Below, one piece after another: positions 55,438-63,945 of a DNA stretch of 64,000 nt. The translations under genes were made by a program, and so were the position numbers. The stretch is taken from positions 32,859-96,858 of the forward strand of contig JAYOLW010000004.1 in NCBI GenBank assembly GCA_038120515.1, read 5' to 3'. Source of the stretch: JADHOX01 sp038120515 (lineage in GTDB: Bacteria; Pseudomonadota; Alphaproteobacteria; Rickettsiales; JABIRX01). The notes beneath the pieces were generated by a model. It ran no database searches. It was not told the origin of the DNA and saw nothing but the letters and a program-made list of their open reading frames with translations. How positions within the stretch are numbered: the first letter of the stretch is position 1; each line of letters begins with the position of its first letter.

Positions 55438-55620
55438 TTATAATTCATACTTTATTAAGTGTTTAACCTTATTAATAAGACCAATTGTTTCGGGAGTGTT
55501 ATTCAAAACACTTGATGAACCAACCTTTCTTAATCCTAAGCCTTTTATAGACTCAGCCATTTTTTTTTGCTGACCAATAAGACTTCTAACCAATGTTACC
55601 TTTATCGTATTTTTTGACAT
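55438..55620 (-). CDS. rpmD: 50S ribosomal protein L30
   Basis: 60 residues with the L30 pattern: KVTLVRSLIGQQKKMAESIKGLGLRKVGSS. It is present in the spc position, 2 bases after rpsE and 2 bases before rplO. Confidence 0.96.
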   Translation of the reverse strand: MSKNTIKVTLVRSLIGQQKKMAESIKGLGLRKVGSSSVLNNTPETIGLINKVKHLIKYEL

Positions 55621-55622
55621 TA

Positions 55623-56147
55623 TTAACCTACAGATTTATTTCTTTTACCAACAATTTCACTAATCTTTTTTCCCCTTCTGCTAGCAACCTTCTTTGGTGA
55701 ATCTAAATTTTCCATAGCGTTAAATGTTGCTCTAACAAGATTATAAGGGTTTGATGTAGCAAGTGATTTAGCAACTATATCATGGATTCCTAGAGCTTCA
55801 AATATAGCTCTCATGGCACCACCTGCAATTATACCAGTTCCTGGAGGAGCCATACGTAACAACACTTTTCCTGCACCAAAAGAACCACTAACATCATGAT
55901 GTATTGTTCTACCTTCTCTTAATGGTATTCTTTGGAGAGAATTTTTTGCAGCTTTTGTTGCTTTAGCTCTAGCTTCAGTAACTTCTTTAGCTTTTCCTGT
56001 ACCAAAACCAACAACGCCTTTTTTATCGCCAACAATTACAAGAGCAGCAAAACCGAAATTTCTTCCACCCTTTACAACTTTAGTTACTCTATTAACACAA
56101 ACTAACTTTTCAATTAATTCTACATTTTGTGCTGAATCTACCATCAT
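55623..56147 (-). CDS. rpsE: 30S ribosomal protein S5
   Basis: 174 residues. The S5 signature is visible in VTKVVKGGRNFGFAALVIVGDKKG, followed by GFGTGKAKEV and LRMAPPGTGIIAGGAMRAIFEALG. S5 controls decoding accuracy at the mRNA entry site. Two ATG codons open the frame (56147 and 56144); either fits. Confidence 0.98.
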   Translation of the reverse strand: MMVDSAQNVELIEKLVCVNRVTKVVKGGRNFGFAALVIVGDKKGVVGFGTGKAKEVTEARAKATKAAKNSLQRIPLREGRTIHHDVSGSFGAGKVLLRMAPPGTGIIAGGAMRAIFEALGIHDIVAKSLATSNPYNLVRATFNAMENLDSPKKVASRRGKKISEIVGKRNKSVG

Positions 56148-56154
56148 TAAATAA

Positions 56155-56496
56155 TTAAAAATTTAAACCTTTACTACGTGCTGCATCTGACAAAGCTTTG
56201 ACTTTTCCATGATATAGATATGCACCTTTATCAAAAACAACATTTGTAATTTTTTTCTTAACAGCTTCTTGAGCTATTTTTTCGCCAACTTTAACAGCAT
56301 TGGCGATATTAGAACCAGAAACTTTCAAAGATTTTGTTGAAGAGGAACAAACAGTATTATTTTGAACATTATCAATAACAAATGCATAGATATTTTTGTT
56401 AGATATAAATACTGAAAGCCTTGGTAAAGATGACTTTTTCTTTATACTATTTCTTACTCTTTGTTTTCTTTTATTAAAATTACTAATATTTTTCAT
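56155..56496 (-). CDS. rplR: 50S ribosomal protein L18
   Basis: 113 residues. Recognised from RKQRVRNSIKKKSSLPRLSVF and FDKGAYLYHGKVKALSDAARSKGLNF at the end. L18 binds 5S rRNA. It is in spc order between rplF and rpsE, 7 bases before rpsE. Confidence 0.97.
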   Translation of the reverse strand: MKNISNFNKRKQRVRNSIKKKSSLPRLSVFISNKNIYAFVIDNVQNNTVCSSSTKSLKVSGSNIANAVKVGEKIAQEAVKKKITNVVFDKGAYLYHGKVKALSDAARSKGLNF

Positions 56497-56509
56497 TTTA
56501 ACTACCTTA

Positions 56510-57040
56510 TTATTTTTTTCCTTCTTTTCTAACTATGTATTCACCCAAATATCTAACACCTTTACCTTTATATGGTTCTGGTAATCTCAATTTTTTAATA
56601 TTAGATGCAAACAAGCCTAGTAATTCCTTATCATAAGATGATAGTTCAATAGTTGTTGCCTTAGGAACATTTATAGTTATCTCAGCAGGAACTTCTATTT
56701 TAACATCATGACTAAAACCTAGTGATAAGTTAAGGAAACCATTGTTAAAACTGGCTTTATAACCAACTCCATTAATCTCAAGAGTTTTTGAAAAACCATC
56801 CTTAACACCAGTAACCATATTATTTATTAATGATCTGTATAGACCCCAACGACTTCTTGTATCTTTATCAGACTTTGTTGTGGTTAATGATATAACATTA
56901 TCTTTAAACTCAACATTTACAGCACCAACTATAGTACAGAATAAATTTCCTTTTGGGCCCTGAACTGAAACTAAGGAATTATCAATTGACACCTTAACAT
57001 CACTTGGAATTATAATTGGTTTACTACCTACTCTAGACAT
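56510..57040 (-). CDS. rplF: 50S ribosomal protein L6
   Basis: 176 residues, two similar L6 domains. It begins MSRVGSKPIIIPSDVKV; the C-terminal signature reads LPEPYKGKGVRYLGEYIVRKEGKK. L6 lies near the factor-binding site of the 50S. It follows rpsH by 9 bases. Confidence 0.98.
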   Translation of the reverse strand: MSRVGSKPIIIPSDVKVSIDNSLVSVQGPKGNLFCTIVGAVNVEFKDNVISLTTTKSDKDTRSRWGLYRSLINNMVTGVKDGFSKTLEINGVGYKASFNNGFLNLSLGFSHDVKIEVPAEITINVPKATTIELSSYDKELLGLFASNIKKLRLPEPYKGKGVRYLGEYIVRKEGKK

Positions 57041-57049
57041 AGTTTAAAA

Positions 57050-57451
57050 TTAAAAAACGGTACATAATAATTCTCCACCAATATTATGTAGAGAAGCTTC
57101 GTCATTACTTAAAACACCCTTTGATGTAGAAAGGATTGATATACCTAAACCATTATAAAACTTAGGTATTTTAGAAGACTTGCAATAAATTCTTCTTCCA
57201 GGTTTTGAGACCCTTTTAAATTCTTTTATAACAGGAGATCCTAGATCATATTTTAATGTTACAAAAACATCATTGAATGAAGTTTCTTTATTTTCAACAA
57301 CTGTAAAATCATTAATAAAACCTTCATTTTTTAAGATTTTTAATACAGATATATTAAGTTTAGAATTTATAACTTTCACCCTATTTAATTTTGCAGTTTG
57401 ACCGTTATTTATTCTTGCAACCATATCTGACAAAGTATCTGACATCGACAT
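57050..57451 (-). CDS. rpsH: 30S ribosomal protein S8
   Basis: 133 residues from ATG 57451, giving MSMSDTLSDMVARINNGQ, the usual S8 start; the frame runs 4 codons further back into the rpsN stop region, which is not likely to be coding. The C terminus carries SILSTSKGVLSNDEASLHNIGGELL. S8 binds the 16S central domain and can repress its operon. Confidence 0.97.
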   Translation of the reverse strand: MSMSDTLSDMVARINNGQTAKLNRVKVINSKLNISVLKILKNEGFINDFTVVENKETSFNDVFVTLKYDLGSPVIKEFKRVSKPGRRIYCKSSKIPKFYNGLGISILSTSKGVLSNDEASLHNIGGELLCTVF

Positions 57452-57456
57452 ATTTT

Positions 57457-57762
57457 TTACCAACTTGATTTAGTTACACCAGGCATATGACCAAAACCGG
57501 CATGATCACGTAAAGCTATTCTAGAAATACCAAAATCTCTATAATAACCTCTTGGTCTACCTGTTAAATTACACCTATTACGAATTCTAATTTTTGAGGA
57601 ATTAGGAGTTATTTTTGCTAACTTTAGTTGTGCTTGAAATCTAAGCTCTACTGATAATTCCTTATTATTAGCAACAGCTTTCAATTCTTTTCTTTTTTCA
57701 GAAAATTTTGCAACTAGTTGAATTCTTTTATTATTTTTAGCGATAGCGCTTTTTTTTGCCAT
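57457..57762 (-). CDS. rpsN: 30S ribosomal protein S14 (long, zinc-free form)
   Basis: 101 residues, the zinc-independent type without CXXC motifs. The C-terminal signature RCNLTGRPRGYYRDFGISRIALRDHA and the final KSSW are conserved. It is in spc order between rplE and rpsH. Confidence 0.98.
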   Translation of the reverse strand: MAKKSAIAKNNKRIQLVAKFSEKRKELKAVANNKELSVELRFQAQLKLAKITPNSSKIRIRNRCNLTGRPRGYYRDFGISRIALRDHAGFGHMPGVTKSSW

Positions 57763-57768
57763 AGTAAT

Positions 57769-58305
57769 TTATCTAAAAGGTACATTAAACTTTTTTAATA
57801 GCTGAAGACAATCATTATTATTTTTTGCTGATGTAACAATTGTGATATTCATACCATTAGTTCTAATAATCTTATCATAAGAAATTTCAGGAAATACTGT
57901 TTGCTCTTTAAAACCAAAATTATAATTACCATTACCATCAAAACTTTTCTTTGACAAACCATTAAAGTCTCTAACTCGCGGTAATACTATATTAACTAAC
58001 CTATCAATAAACTCATACATTGTGTTTTTCCTGAGGGTAACCTTACAACCTATTGGCATACCTTCACGAATTTTGAATGCCGCAATAGACTGTTTTGCTT
58101 TGGTTATTATAGGTTTTTGGCCGCATATTAATGATAGTTCCTCTTGTAGATTTTTTAAAACCTTAGAGTCAGATACACAATCTTTATCAGACATATTAAT
58201 AACAATCTTTTCTAATTTAGGAACTTCCATAATATTTTTTAAGGAAAGATCTTTCATCAATTCAGATTTTATTTTTGTATTATACAGTTCTTTTAACCTA
58301 GCCAT
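57769..58305 (-). CDS. rplE: 50S ribosomal protein L5
   Basis: 178 residues. Marks are LKNIMEVPKLEKIVINM and, later, ITKAKQSIAAFKIREGMPIGCKVTLR and FPEISYDKI. L5 binds 5S rRNA and contacts P-site tRNA. It starts 2 bases after rplX. Confidence 0.98.
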   Translation of the reverse strand: MARLKELYNTKIKSELMKDLSLKNIMEVPKLEKIVINMSDKDCVSDSKVLKNLQEELSLICGQKPIITKAKQSIAAFKIREGMPIGCKVTLRKNTMYEFIDRLVNIVLPRVRDFNGLSKKSFDGNGNYNFGFKEQTVFPEISYDKIIRTNGMNITIVTSAKNNNDCLQLLKKFNVPFR

Positions 58306-58307
58306 AA

Positions 58308-58640
58308 TTAAATAACTTTATTGTCTTTTTTGTTAATTCTTTTTTTAGAACCATCATTAATTACATAACCTAATTTAGATGGTGATTTTTTATCATCTGA
58401 TAAAAAAGCAATATTTGAAATATGAATAGAAGCTTCACGAGTTATTATTTGAGATTTATCCTCAGTTGAACGAGCTTTTTTTGTATCCTTTATCAAATTA
58501 ACACCTTTCACAAAAGCACGATTTTTAGATGTAATGAAACTTTCAATTTTACCTGTCTTACCCTTATCTTTACCAGATAAAACTATAACCTCATCACCTT
58601 TTCTTAATTTTGTTTTAAATGAATTTGTTTTAGTAGTCAT
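58308..58640 (-). CDS. rplX: 50S ribosomal protein L24
   Basis: 110 residues with the KOW-type start KLRKGDEVIVLSGKDKGKTGKI. It initiates 50S assembly near the exit tunnel. It overlaps rplN by 4 bases. Confidence 0.97.
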   Translation of the reverse strand: MTTKTNSFKTKLRKGDEVIVLSGKDKGKTGKIESFITSKNRAFVKGVNLIKDTKKARSTEDKSQIITREASIHISNIAFLSDDKKSPSKLGYVINDGSKKRINKKDNKVI

Positions 58641-59005
58641 AATACCTCTGGTGCTAATGAAACGATTTTAACAAAGCCTTTACCTCTAAGCTCTCTAGCA
58701 ACTGGTCCAAATATTCTTGTACCAATAGTTTCATTTGATTTATTTAGTAATACTGCTGCATTATTATCAAATTTGATAGTAGTACCATCCTGTCTTTTTA
58801 CTAATTTTGACGTTCTTACAATTATAGCCCTATGAACTTCTCCTTTTTTTACCTTACCAACAGGAAGACAAGATTTAACAGATACAACAATAATATCACC
58901 GAGATTAGCAATCATATGTTTGGATCCACCAAGAACTTTTATACATTGAACTTCCTTAGCTCCAGAATTATCTGCTACTTGTAAGCATGACTGCATTTGA
59001 ATCAT
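58637..59005 (-). CDS. rplN: 50S ribosomal protein L14
   Basis: 122 residues, the exact usual length. It begins MIQMQSCLQVADNSGAKEVQC and ends KFVKIVSLAPEVL-like after RELRGKGFVKI. L14 sits at the subunit interface. It is 1 base from rpsQ and overlaps rplX by 4 bases. Confidence 0.98.
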   Translation of the reverse strand: MIQMQSCLQVADNSGAKEVQCIKVLGGSKHMIANLGDIIVVSVKSCLPVGKVKKGEVHRAIIVRTSKLVKRQDGTTIKFDNNAAVLLNKSNETIGTRIFGPVARELRGKGFVKIVSLAPEVL

Positions 59006-59006
59006 T

Positions 59007-59246
59007 TTAAGCCTCCTTAGAAGATATAAGTTTCCATCTTTTTAATTTTGATATTGGAGTTGATTCAATAATTGAAACATTTTCACCAATAACAGCACTA
59101 TTATTTTCATCATGTGCATGATATTTTTTGCTTTTTGTAATAAATTTACGATAAATTGGATGCATAAATTTTCTTGTAACAGAAACAACAGCTGTTTTCT
59201 CAGATTTATTACTAACAACGACACCCTGTAAAATTCTTTTAGGCAT
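59007..59246 (-). CDS. rpsQ: 30S ribosomal protein S17
   Basis: 79 residues. It begins MPKRILQGVVVSNKSEKTAVV and carries the S17 end motif STPISKLKRWKL. Its first 8 bases overlap the end of rpmC. Confidence 0.97.
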   Translation of the reverse strand: MPKRILQGVVVSNKSEKTAVVSVTRKFMHPIYRKFITKSKKYHAHDENNSAVIGENVSIIESTPISKLKRWKLISSKEA

Positions 59247-59430
59247 TTTTTTTCTCGTTTAAAATTGTTAATATTCTAGCAATAACTTTTTTATACTTCT
59301 TATATCGTGAAGTGTCCTTGTTTTCACCATTTGCTGAAAGGACGCCTAAATTAAACAACTTTTTCTTATAATCAACGTAAATTTTACTAAGTTCATCATT
59401 TGTTTTAGATTTTATCTCAGAATATTTCAT
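59239..59430 (-). CDS. rpmC: 50S ribosomal protein L29
   Basis: 63 residues from ATG 59430, which is preceded by GAGGG with 8-base spacing; the frame is open upstream but overlaps rplP and does not resemble L29. The body reads KTNDELSKIYVDYKKKLFNLG and ends with the ARILTILNEK helix. L29 sits near the exit tunnel where SRP and trigger factor dock. Confidence 0.95.
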   Translation of the reverse strand: MKYSEIKSKTNDELSKIYVDYKKKLFNLGVLSANGENKDTSRYKKYKKVIARILTILNEKKNA

Positions 59431-59431
59431 A

Positions 59432-59848
59432 TTAATTACCCTCAATTCTTGCAATAAATTTAACATCAAAAGGAAGTTTACTACTCATTTTTAACAAAGC
59501 TTCTCTCGCTAATGTTTCAGTAACGCCATCAATCTCGAATATAATTCTTCCTGGCTTTACTCTAAAGATATAATATTCAACTGAACCTTTTCCTTTTCCC
59601 ATTCTTACATCTGCCGGTTTTTTTGTAACTGGTATATCAGGAAAAACTCTTATCCAAAGCTTTCCAACACGTTTCATATGTCTTGTTGCAGTTCTCCTTG
59701 CAGCCTCAATTTGTCTAGATGTCAACCTTGCATGCGATGTCGCTTTAAGACCATACGATCCAAATGCAAGAGTAGAAGCACCTTTTGCTAGACCAACATT
59801 TTTACCTTTATGGGCTTTTCTATATTTTGTTCTTTTTGGTATTAACAT
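59432..59848 (-). CDS. rplP: 50S ribosomal protein L16
   Basis: 138 residues. It begins MLIPKRTKYRKAHKGKN; RVFPDIPVTKKPADVRMGKGKG is the diagnostic central signature. L16 helps position A-site tRNA. It ends 1 base before the rpmC ATG. Confidence 0.98.
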   Translation of the reverse strand: MLIPKRTKYRKAHKGKNVGLAKGASTLAFGSYGLKATSHARLTSRQIEAARRTATRHMKRVGKLWIRVFPDIPVTKKPADVRMGKGKGSVEYYIFRVKPGRIIFEIDGVTETLAREALLKMSSKLPFDVKFIARIEGN

Positions 59849-59857
59849 AATTGTAAC

Positions 59858-60484
59858 CTAGTTTACATTATCATTATAAACCCAAACTTTGATGCCAATA
59901 ACACCATATGCAGTATTAGCTTCATAAACTGAGTAATCAACATTTGCTCTTATTGTATGAAGAGGAACTCTACCCTCTCTATACCATTCTGATCTAGCAA
60001 TTTCAGCTCCCATTAACCTACCTGAACAGGTAATTCTAATCCCTTTAGTTCCAAAACGAAGTGCAGATTGAATAGCCTTTTTCATAGCTCTTTTATGAGA
60101 TACTCTTTTTTCGATCTGTTGAGCAATATTTTGAGCTATTAAAGCTGCATTAGTTTCAGGTTTTTTTATTTCGACAATATTTAAACTAATATCAGAATTA
60201 ACGATTTTTTTTAATTTATCTTTTATCTTTTCAATATCATTTCCTTTTTTTCCGATAAGAACTCCTGGTCTAGCAGTTTGTATAGTAACAATTGCCTTTT
60301 TTGCTGGCCTTTCAACAACAACTTTGCTAATAGCAGCATTTTTATTATTTTTCAAAATATATGATCTTATTTGAATATCTTCATGTAGATATTTCGAATA
60401 ATCTGATTTTTTGGCATACCAGTTTGAATCCCATGATTTATTTACACCTAATCTAAAACATATAGGATTTATTTTTTGACCCAT
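59858..60484 (-). CDS. rpsC: 30S ribosomal protein S3
   Basis: 208 residues. It begins MGQKINPICFRLGVNKSWDS; the KH domain contains RPGVLIGKKGNDIEKI, and the C-terminal domain has GRLMGAEIARSEWYREGRVPLHT. S3 forms part of the mRNA entry channel. It lies 0 bases from rplV. Confidence 0.98.
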   Translation of the reverse strand: MGQKINPICFRLGVNKSWDSNWYAKKSDYSKYLHEDIQIRSYILKNNKNAAISKVVVERPAKKAIVTIQTARPGVLIGKKGNDIEKIKDKLKKIVNSDISLNIVEIKKPETNAALIAQNIAQQIEKRVSHKRAMKKAIQSALRFGTKGIRITCSGRLMGAEIARSEWYREGRVPLHTIRANVDYSVYEANTAYGVIGIKVWVYNDNVN

Positions 60485-60853
60485 TTAGACCTCTAATTCT
60501 TTAACTATTATTTCTAATTTACTGAAAGGTTTCAATATTTTTGCTCCTCTACCTCTTGCTCTTGCTCTAAAACGTTTCATTACAAATGCTTTTCCAACTA
60601 ATACTTCATGAATATATATGTTATCAATATCTAAATCATGGTTATTTTCTGCATTAGCTAATGCTGATTCTAGACATTTTTTAACAATACTAGCATTTTT
60701 CTTTTTAAGGAACTGCAATTGTAATAATGCTTTATCTGCTTTTTGGCCTCTAATTAAATCTGCAACTAGTGATAATTTTTGAACACTAGTTTTTATAGTT
60801 GCCACCTTAGCAGATGCTTGATTATCAGATAATTTTCTTTTCTGTTTTGTCAT
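60485..60853 (-). CDS. rplV: 50S ribosomal protein L22
   Basis: 122 residues. Its end carries the L22 signature VLVGKAFVMKRFRARARGRGAKI, the loop that reaches into the exit tunnel. The N terminus is extended by about 10 basic residues relative to the shortest homologues. S10-operon order. Confidence 0.97.
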   Translation of the reverse strand: MTKQKRKLSDNQASAKVATIKTSVQKLSLVADLIRGQKADKALLQLQFLKKKNASIVKKCLESALANAENNHDLDIDNIYIHEVLVGKAFVMKRFRARARGRGAKILKPFSKLEIIVKELEV

Positions 60854-60865
60854 TTATTACCTCAA

Positions 60866-61147
60866 TTAAGCCTTTTTAGCTTTTTTATTTGCTCCATGAC
60901 CTTTAAAAGTTCTAGTAGGTGAAAATTCACCGAACTTTTTATTGATCATGTCTTCTGTTACTTTAACAGGAATAAACTTTTTACCGTTATATACATTAAA
61001 TGTTAATCCAACAAACTCAGGAATAATTGTTGATCTTCTAGACCATGTTTTAATAACAGTTCCAACTTTATTCGAGCTTAAAACTGTTTGAGCCTTTTTT
61101 AACAAATGACCATCAACAAATGGTAATTTCCACGCAGATCTTGCCAT
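60866..61147 (-). CDS. rpsS: 30S ribosomal protein S19
   Basis: 93 residues, normal. Diagnostic parts are WSRRSTIIPEFVGLTFNVYNGKKFIPV and GEFSPTRTFKGHGANKKAKK. S19 is in the 30S head near S13. It is 9 bases after rplB. Confidence 0.98.
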   Translation of the reverse strand: MARSAWKLPFVDGHLLKKAQTVLSSNKVGTVIKTWSRRSTIIPEFVGLTFNVYNGKKFIPVKVTEDMINKKFGEFSPTRTFKGHGANKKAKKA

Positions 61148-61156
61148 AATAATCCT

Positions 61157-61981
61157 CTATTTCTTATATCTTGGTTTTAATATATATTTAGAAGTTGCTT
61201 TATTACTTCTAGTTCTCTTACCTTTGGTAGATACACCCCAAGGTGTAACTGGGTGACGACCACCAGAGGTTCTACCTTCACCTCCTCCATGTGGATGATC
61301 AACAGGATTCATAGCAACACCTCTTACTGAAGGCCGTTTACCTTTCCATACCATTCTGCCTGCTTTTCCATATTTTTCATTTTGATGATCTGGATTAGAT
61401 ACAGTACCTATAGTAGCCTTACAATCCACATGAACTTTACGCACTTCTCCAGAACGAAGTCTTATTTGAGCATATTCAGAATCCTTACCTAAAATCTGAG
61501 CAAAGCTTCCTGCAGATCTAGCTATTTGCCCACCTTTAAAAGGTTTTAATTCAATATTATGAATAATTGTACCAGTTGGTATTTTTTTTATCTGAAGCGT
61601 GTTACCTATTTTTATTTCAGCATTATTTGATGAAATTATTGTAGACCCAATATTCAACTTTTGTGGAGCAATAATATAAGAATACACACCATCTTCATAC
61701 TTAATTAATGCAATATTAGCAGTTCTATTTGGATCATATTCAATCCTTTCAACAACAGCTTCAACATCTAATTTACTTCTTTTAAAATCTATAATTCGAT
61801 ATTTTTGTTTATGGCCACCACCAATATGTCTTGTGGTTATATGTCCAAAATTATTTCTTCCACCAGTTTTATTTAAACCAACGGTTAATTTCTTTAAAGG
61901 TTTTCCTTTCCATAATTTATCATTTACTAATACTAAATGCCTTTGAGAAGGAGTAACAGGTGAGTATTTTCTTAATGCCAT
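61157..61981 (-). CDS. rplB: 50S ribosomal protein L2
   Basis: 274 residues, full length. The peptidyl-transferase-proximal region reads VRGVAMNPVDHPHGGGEGRTSGGRHPV with the conserved His. L2 is needed for subunit association. It overlaps rplW by 1 base. Confidence 0.99.
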   Translation of the reverse strand: MALRKYSPVTPSQRHLVLVNDKLWKGKPLKKLTVGLNKTGGRNNFGHITTRHIGGGHKQKYRIIDFKRSKLDVEAVVERIEYDPNRTANIALIKYEDGVYSYIIAPQKLNIGSTIISSNNAEIKIGNTLQIKKIPTGTIIHNIELKPFKGGQIARSAGSFAQILGKDSEYAQIRLRSGEVRKVHVDCKATIGTVSNPDHQNEKYGKAGRMVWKGKRPSVRGVAMNPVDHPHGGGEGRTSGGRHPVTPWGVSTKGKRTRSNKATSKYILKPRYKK

Positions 61982-62274
61982 TATTTTACCTCTGTTGTAA
62001 TATCAACTGATTTATCAAACTTTACGTAAAGCTTTTTGAAATCACTTCTTTTTCCAGTAATTCTTTTAAATTTCTTAGTCTTACCTTTAACATTTACAGA
62101 CTTAATATCTACAACCTTATTTCCAGTATATAAAGTTTCTAGAATTTTTTTAGTTAAATCTTTTGTCATGTCTTTTGGAGCTTTAAAAACAACACGACCT
62201 GTTTCAGATAACTTTAAAGATTTTTCAGTAACTAGCGGAACTAGTTTATTTAGATTTGCTTCAACTTTTTTCAT
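61981..62274 (-). CDS. rplW: 50S ribosomal protein L23
   Basis: 97 residues: VPLVTEKSLKLSETGRVVFKAP near the start is the L23 pattern, and the extended loop ends with GKTKKFKRITGKRSDFKKLYV. L23 is the docking site for trigger factor and SRP. The start overlaps rplD by 4 bases. Confidence 0.97.
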   Translation of the reverse strand: MKKVEANLNKLVPLVTEKSLKLSETGRVVFKAPKDMTKDLTKKILETLYTGNKVVDIKSVNVKGKTKKFKRITGKRSDFKKLYVKFDKSVDITTEVK

Positions 62275-62894
62275 GATTGTTTACTAATAAATGTTTTTAA
62301 TGATGATTCACAAAAAATAACATTGTTTGAATTAATTAAATCGTAAACATTTAAACCAACAACATTTAGTAAGTTTACATTTTTAATATTATAAACAGAT
62401 AGCTTAAAATTTTCGCATGTCTCTTCTGAATAAACAAATGTAGTTTTACCACTATCTTTGAACGATGATGATATATTTGATGTTTGAGGTCTTTCAAATG
62501 ATGGATCCTTTACAATCTTTATACGTTTTTCATTCATTAAATAAGATAATGCTGATTTTAAACCTAACTTTCTAACTTTTTTATTAAGTTTAAAACCATG
62601 ATCTCTAAGAACTGGACCAAATATAACTCCACCACCTCTCATTTGAACTGATCTTAGACTACCTTGTCTTGCTCTACCAGTACCTTTTTGTTTAAATGGC
62701 TTTGCAGTTGTACCACTAACTTCAGAGACACTTTTAACTTTATGATTACCTGATCTTCTTTTTGCTAGCTGCCAATTAATTACAGATTGAATCACATTAA
62801 AATTTGGCTCAATTGAGAAAATTGAATCTGGAAGTTCAACAGAACCATCAATTTTATTATTTATATTATTTATATCATATATATCAGCTTTCAT
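62271..62894 (-). CDS. rplD: 50S ribosomal protein L4
   Basis: 207 residues. The tunnel-reaching loop reads KPFKQKGTGRARQGSLRSVQMRGGGVIFGP. In many bacteria L4 also represses the S10 operon. It lies 8 bases after rplC. Confidence 0.97.
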   Translation of the reverse strand: MKADIYDINNINNKIDGSVELPDSIFSIEPNFNVIQSVINWQLAKRRSGNHKVKSVSEVSGTTAKPFKQKGTGRARQGSLRSVQMRGGGVIFGPVLRDHGFKLNKKVRKLGLKSALSYLMNEKRIKIVKDPSFERPQTSNISSSFKDSGKTTFVYSEETCENFKLSVYNIKNVNLLNVVGLNVYDLINSNNVIFCESSLKTFISKQS

Positions 62895-62902
62895 CTTTAA
62901 AA

Positions 62903-63628
62903 CTAATTTTCATTATTATCTTTAACATCATCAGCAACAGTTTTAGTGTCAGTGTTTTTCATAACAAAAGTTGGAAATGGGGCACTTGCTGATATAGATT
63001 TTTTTACTGAATCCTTTAATTTTACGAAACTTCCTTTTTTACCTGGAATACATCCTGAAATTCCAATTAAATCATTTTCAGAATCAATAACCAAAACTCT
63101 TAAATTTTGAGTAGTAACAGTAACATCTCCTAAGTGTCCTGCCATCTTCTTACCTTTGAATACTCTACCTGGATCTTGACATTGACCTGTTGAACCATGA
63201 GATCTATGAGAGATAGAAACACCATGTGTTGCTTCTAGACCACCAAAACCGTGTCTTTTCATACCACCTGCAAAGCCTTTTCCGATAGATGTTCCTTGAA
63301 CATCAACAAACTGCCCTTCAACAAAATGATTTACAGTTATATCAGACAGTTTTTCAATTATACCTTCCTCAGATACAACGGAATCATAAATTTTTGCACT
63401 ATGTTTGATGTTAGCGTTAGCAAAATTCTTAAGTTGTGGCTGCTTTAACTTACCAACATTTTTATGGTCTATAAATGATGCTATTTTCAAAAACTTTTTT
63501 CCATTTTTTTGGAAACTATCTAATACTTTTGATTTTGGACATTTAAGTAAAGTTACAGGAGCAACTGTACCATCCTCGAAAAATATTCGCGACATTCCAA
63601 TTTTTTGTGCAAGTAAAGCAGTACGCAT
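62903..63628 (-). CDS. rplC: 50S ribosomal protein L3
   Basis: 241 residues, slightly long because of an Asp/Asn-rich C-terminal tail (VADDVKDNNEN). Core marks are GIIAQKIGM-like LLAQKIGMSRIFFEDG at the start and FAGGMKRHGFGG followed by HGSTGQCQDPGRVFKGKKMAGH. L3 reaches the peptidyl-transferase centre. It is 1 base from rpsJ. Confidence 0.98.
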   Translation of the reverse strand: MRTALLAQKIGMSRIFFEDGTVAPVTLLKCPKSKVLDSFQKNGKKFLKIASFIDHKNVGKLKQPQLKNFANANIKHSAKIYDSVVSEEGIIEKLSDITVNHFVEGQFVDVQGTSIGKGFAGGMKRHGFGGLEATHGVSISHRSHGSTGQCQDPGRVFKGKKMAGHLGDVTVTTQNLRVLVIDSENDLIGISGCIPGKKGSFVKLKDSVKKSISASAPFPTFVMKNTDTKTVADDVKDNNEN

Positions 63629-63629
63629 T

Positions 63630-63944
63630 TTAATTCTCCAATAGTTTTATATCAACATCCACACCAGAAGGTAGATCTAACTTTCTTAACGCTTCAACAG
63701 TTTGATTTGTTGGAAGTATTATAATTATACTTTTATAAGTTCTTGTTTCAAATTGATCTCTTGACTTCTTATCAACATGTGGAGACCTATTAACAGTATA
63801 TTTTTTAATTTTTTTTGGTAACGGAATTGGACCACGAACTTCTGCTCCAGATCTTTTTACCGTTCCAACAATTTCTTTTGATGAAGACTCTATAAGCTTA
63901 TGATCAAAAGCTGTTAATTTAATTTTAATTTTTTGATTAATCAT
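63630..63944 (-). CDS. rpsJ: 30S ribosomal protein S10
   Basis: 104 residues from ATG 63944; the frame is open 3 codons further, into the tuf stop region, but MINQKIKIKLTAFDHKLI is the standard S10 start. Conserved GPIPLPKKIKKYTVNRSPHVDKKSRDQFE follows. S10 also serves as NusE in antitermination. It starts one base after the tuf stop. Confidence 0.97.
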   Translation of the reverse strand: MINQKIKIKLTAFDHKLIESSSKEIVGTVKRSGAEVRGPIPLPKKIKKYTVNRSPHVDKKSRDQFETRTYKSIIIILPTNQTVEALRKLDLPSGVDVDIKLLEN

Positions 63945-63945
63945 T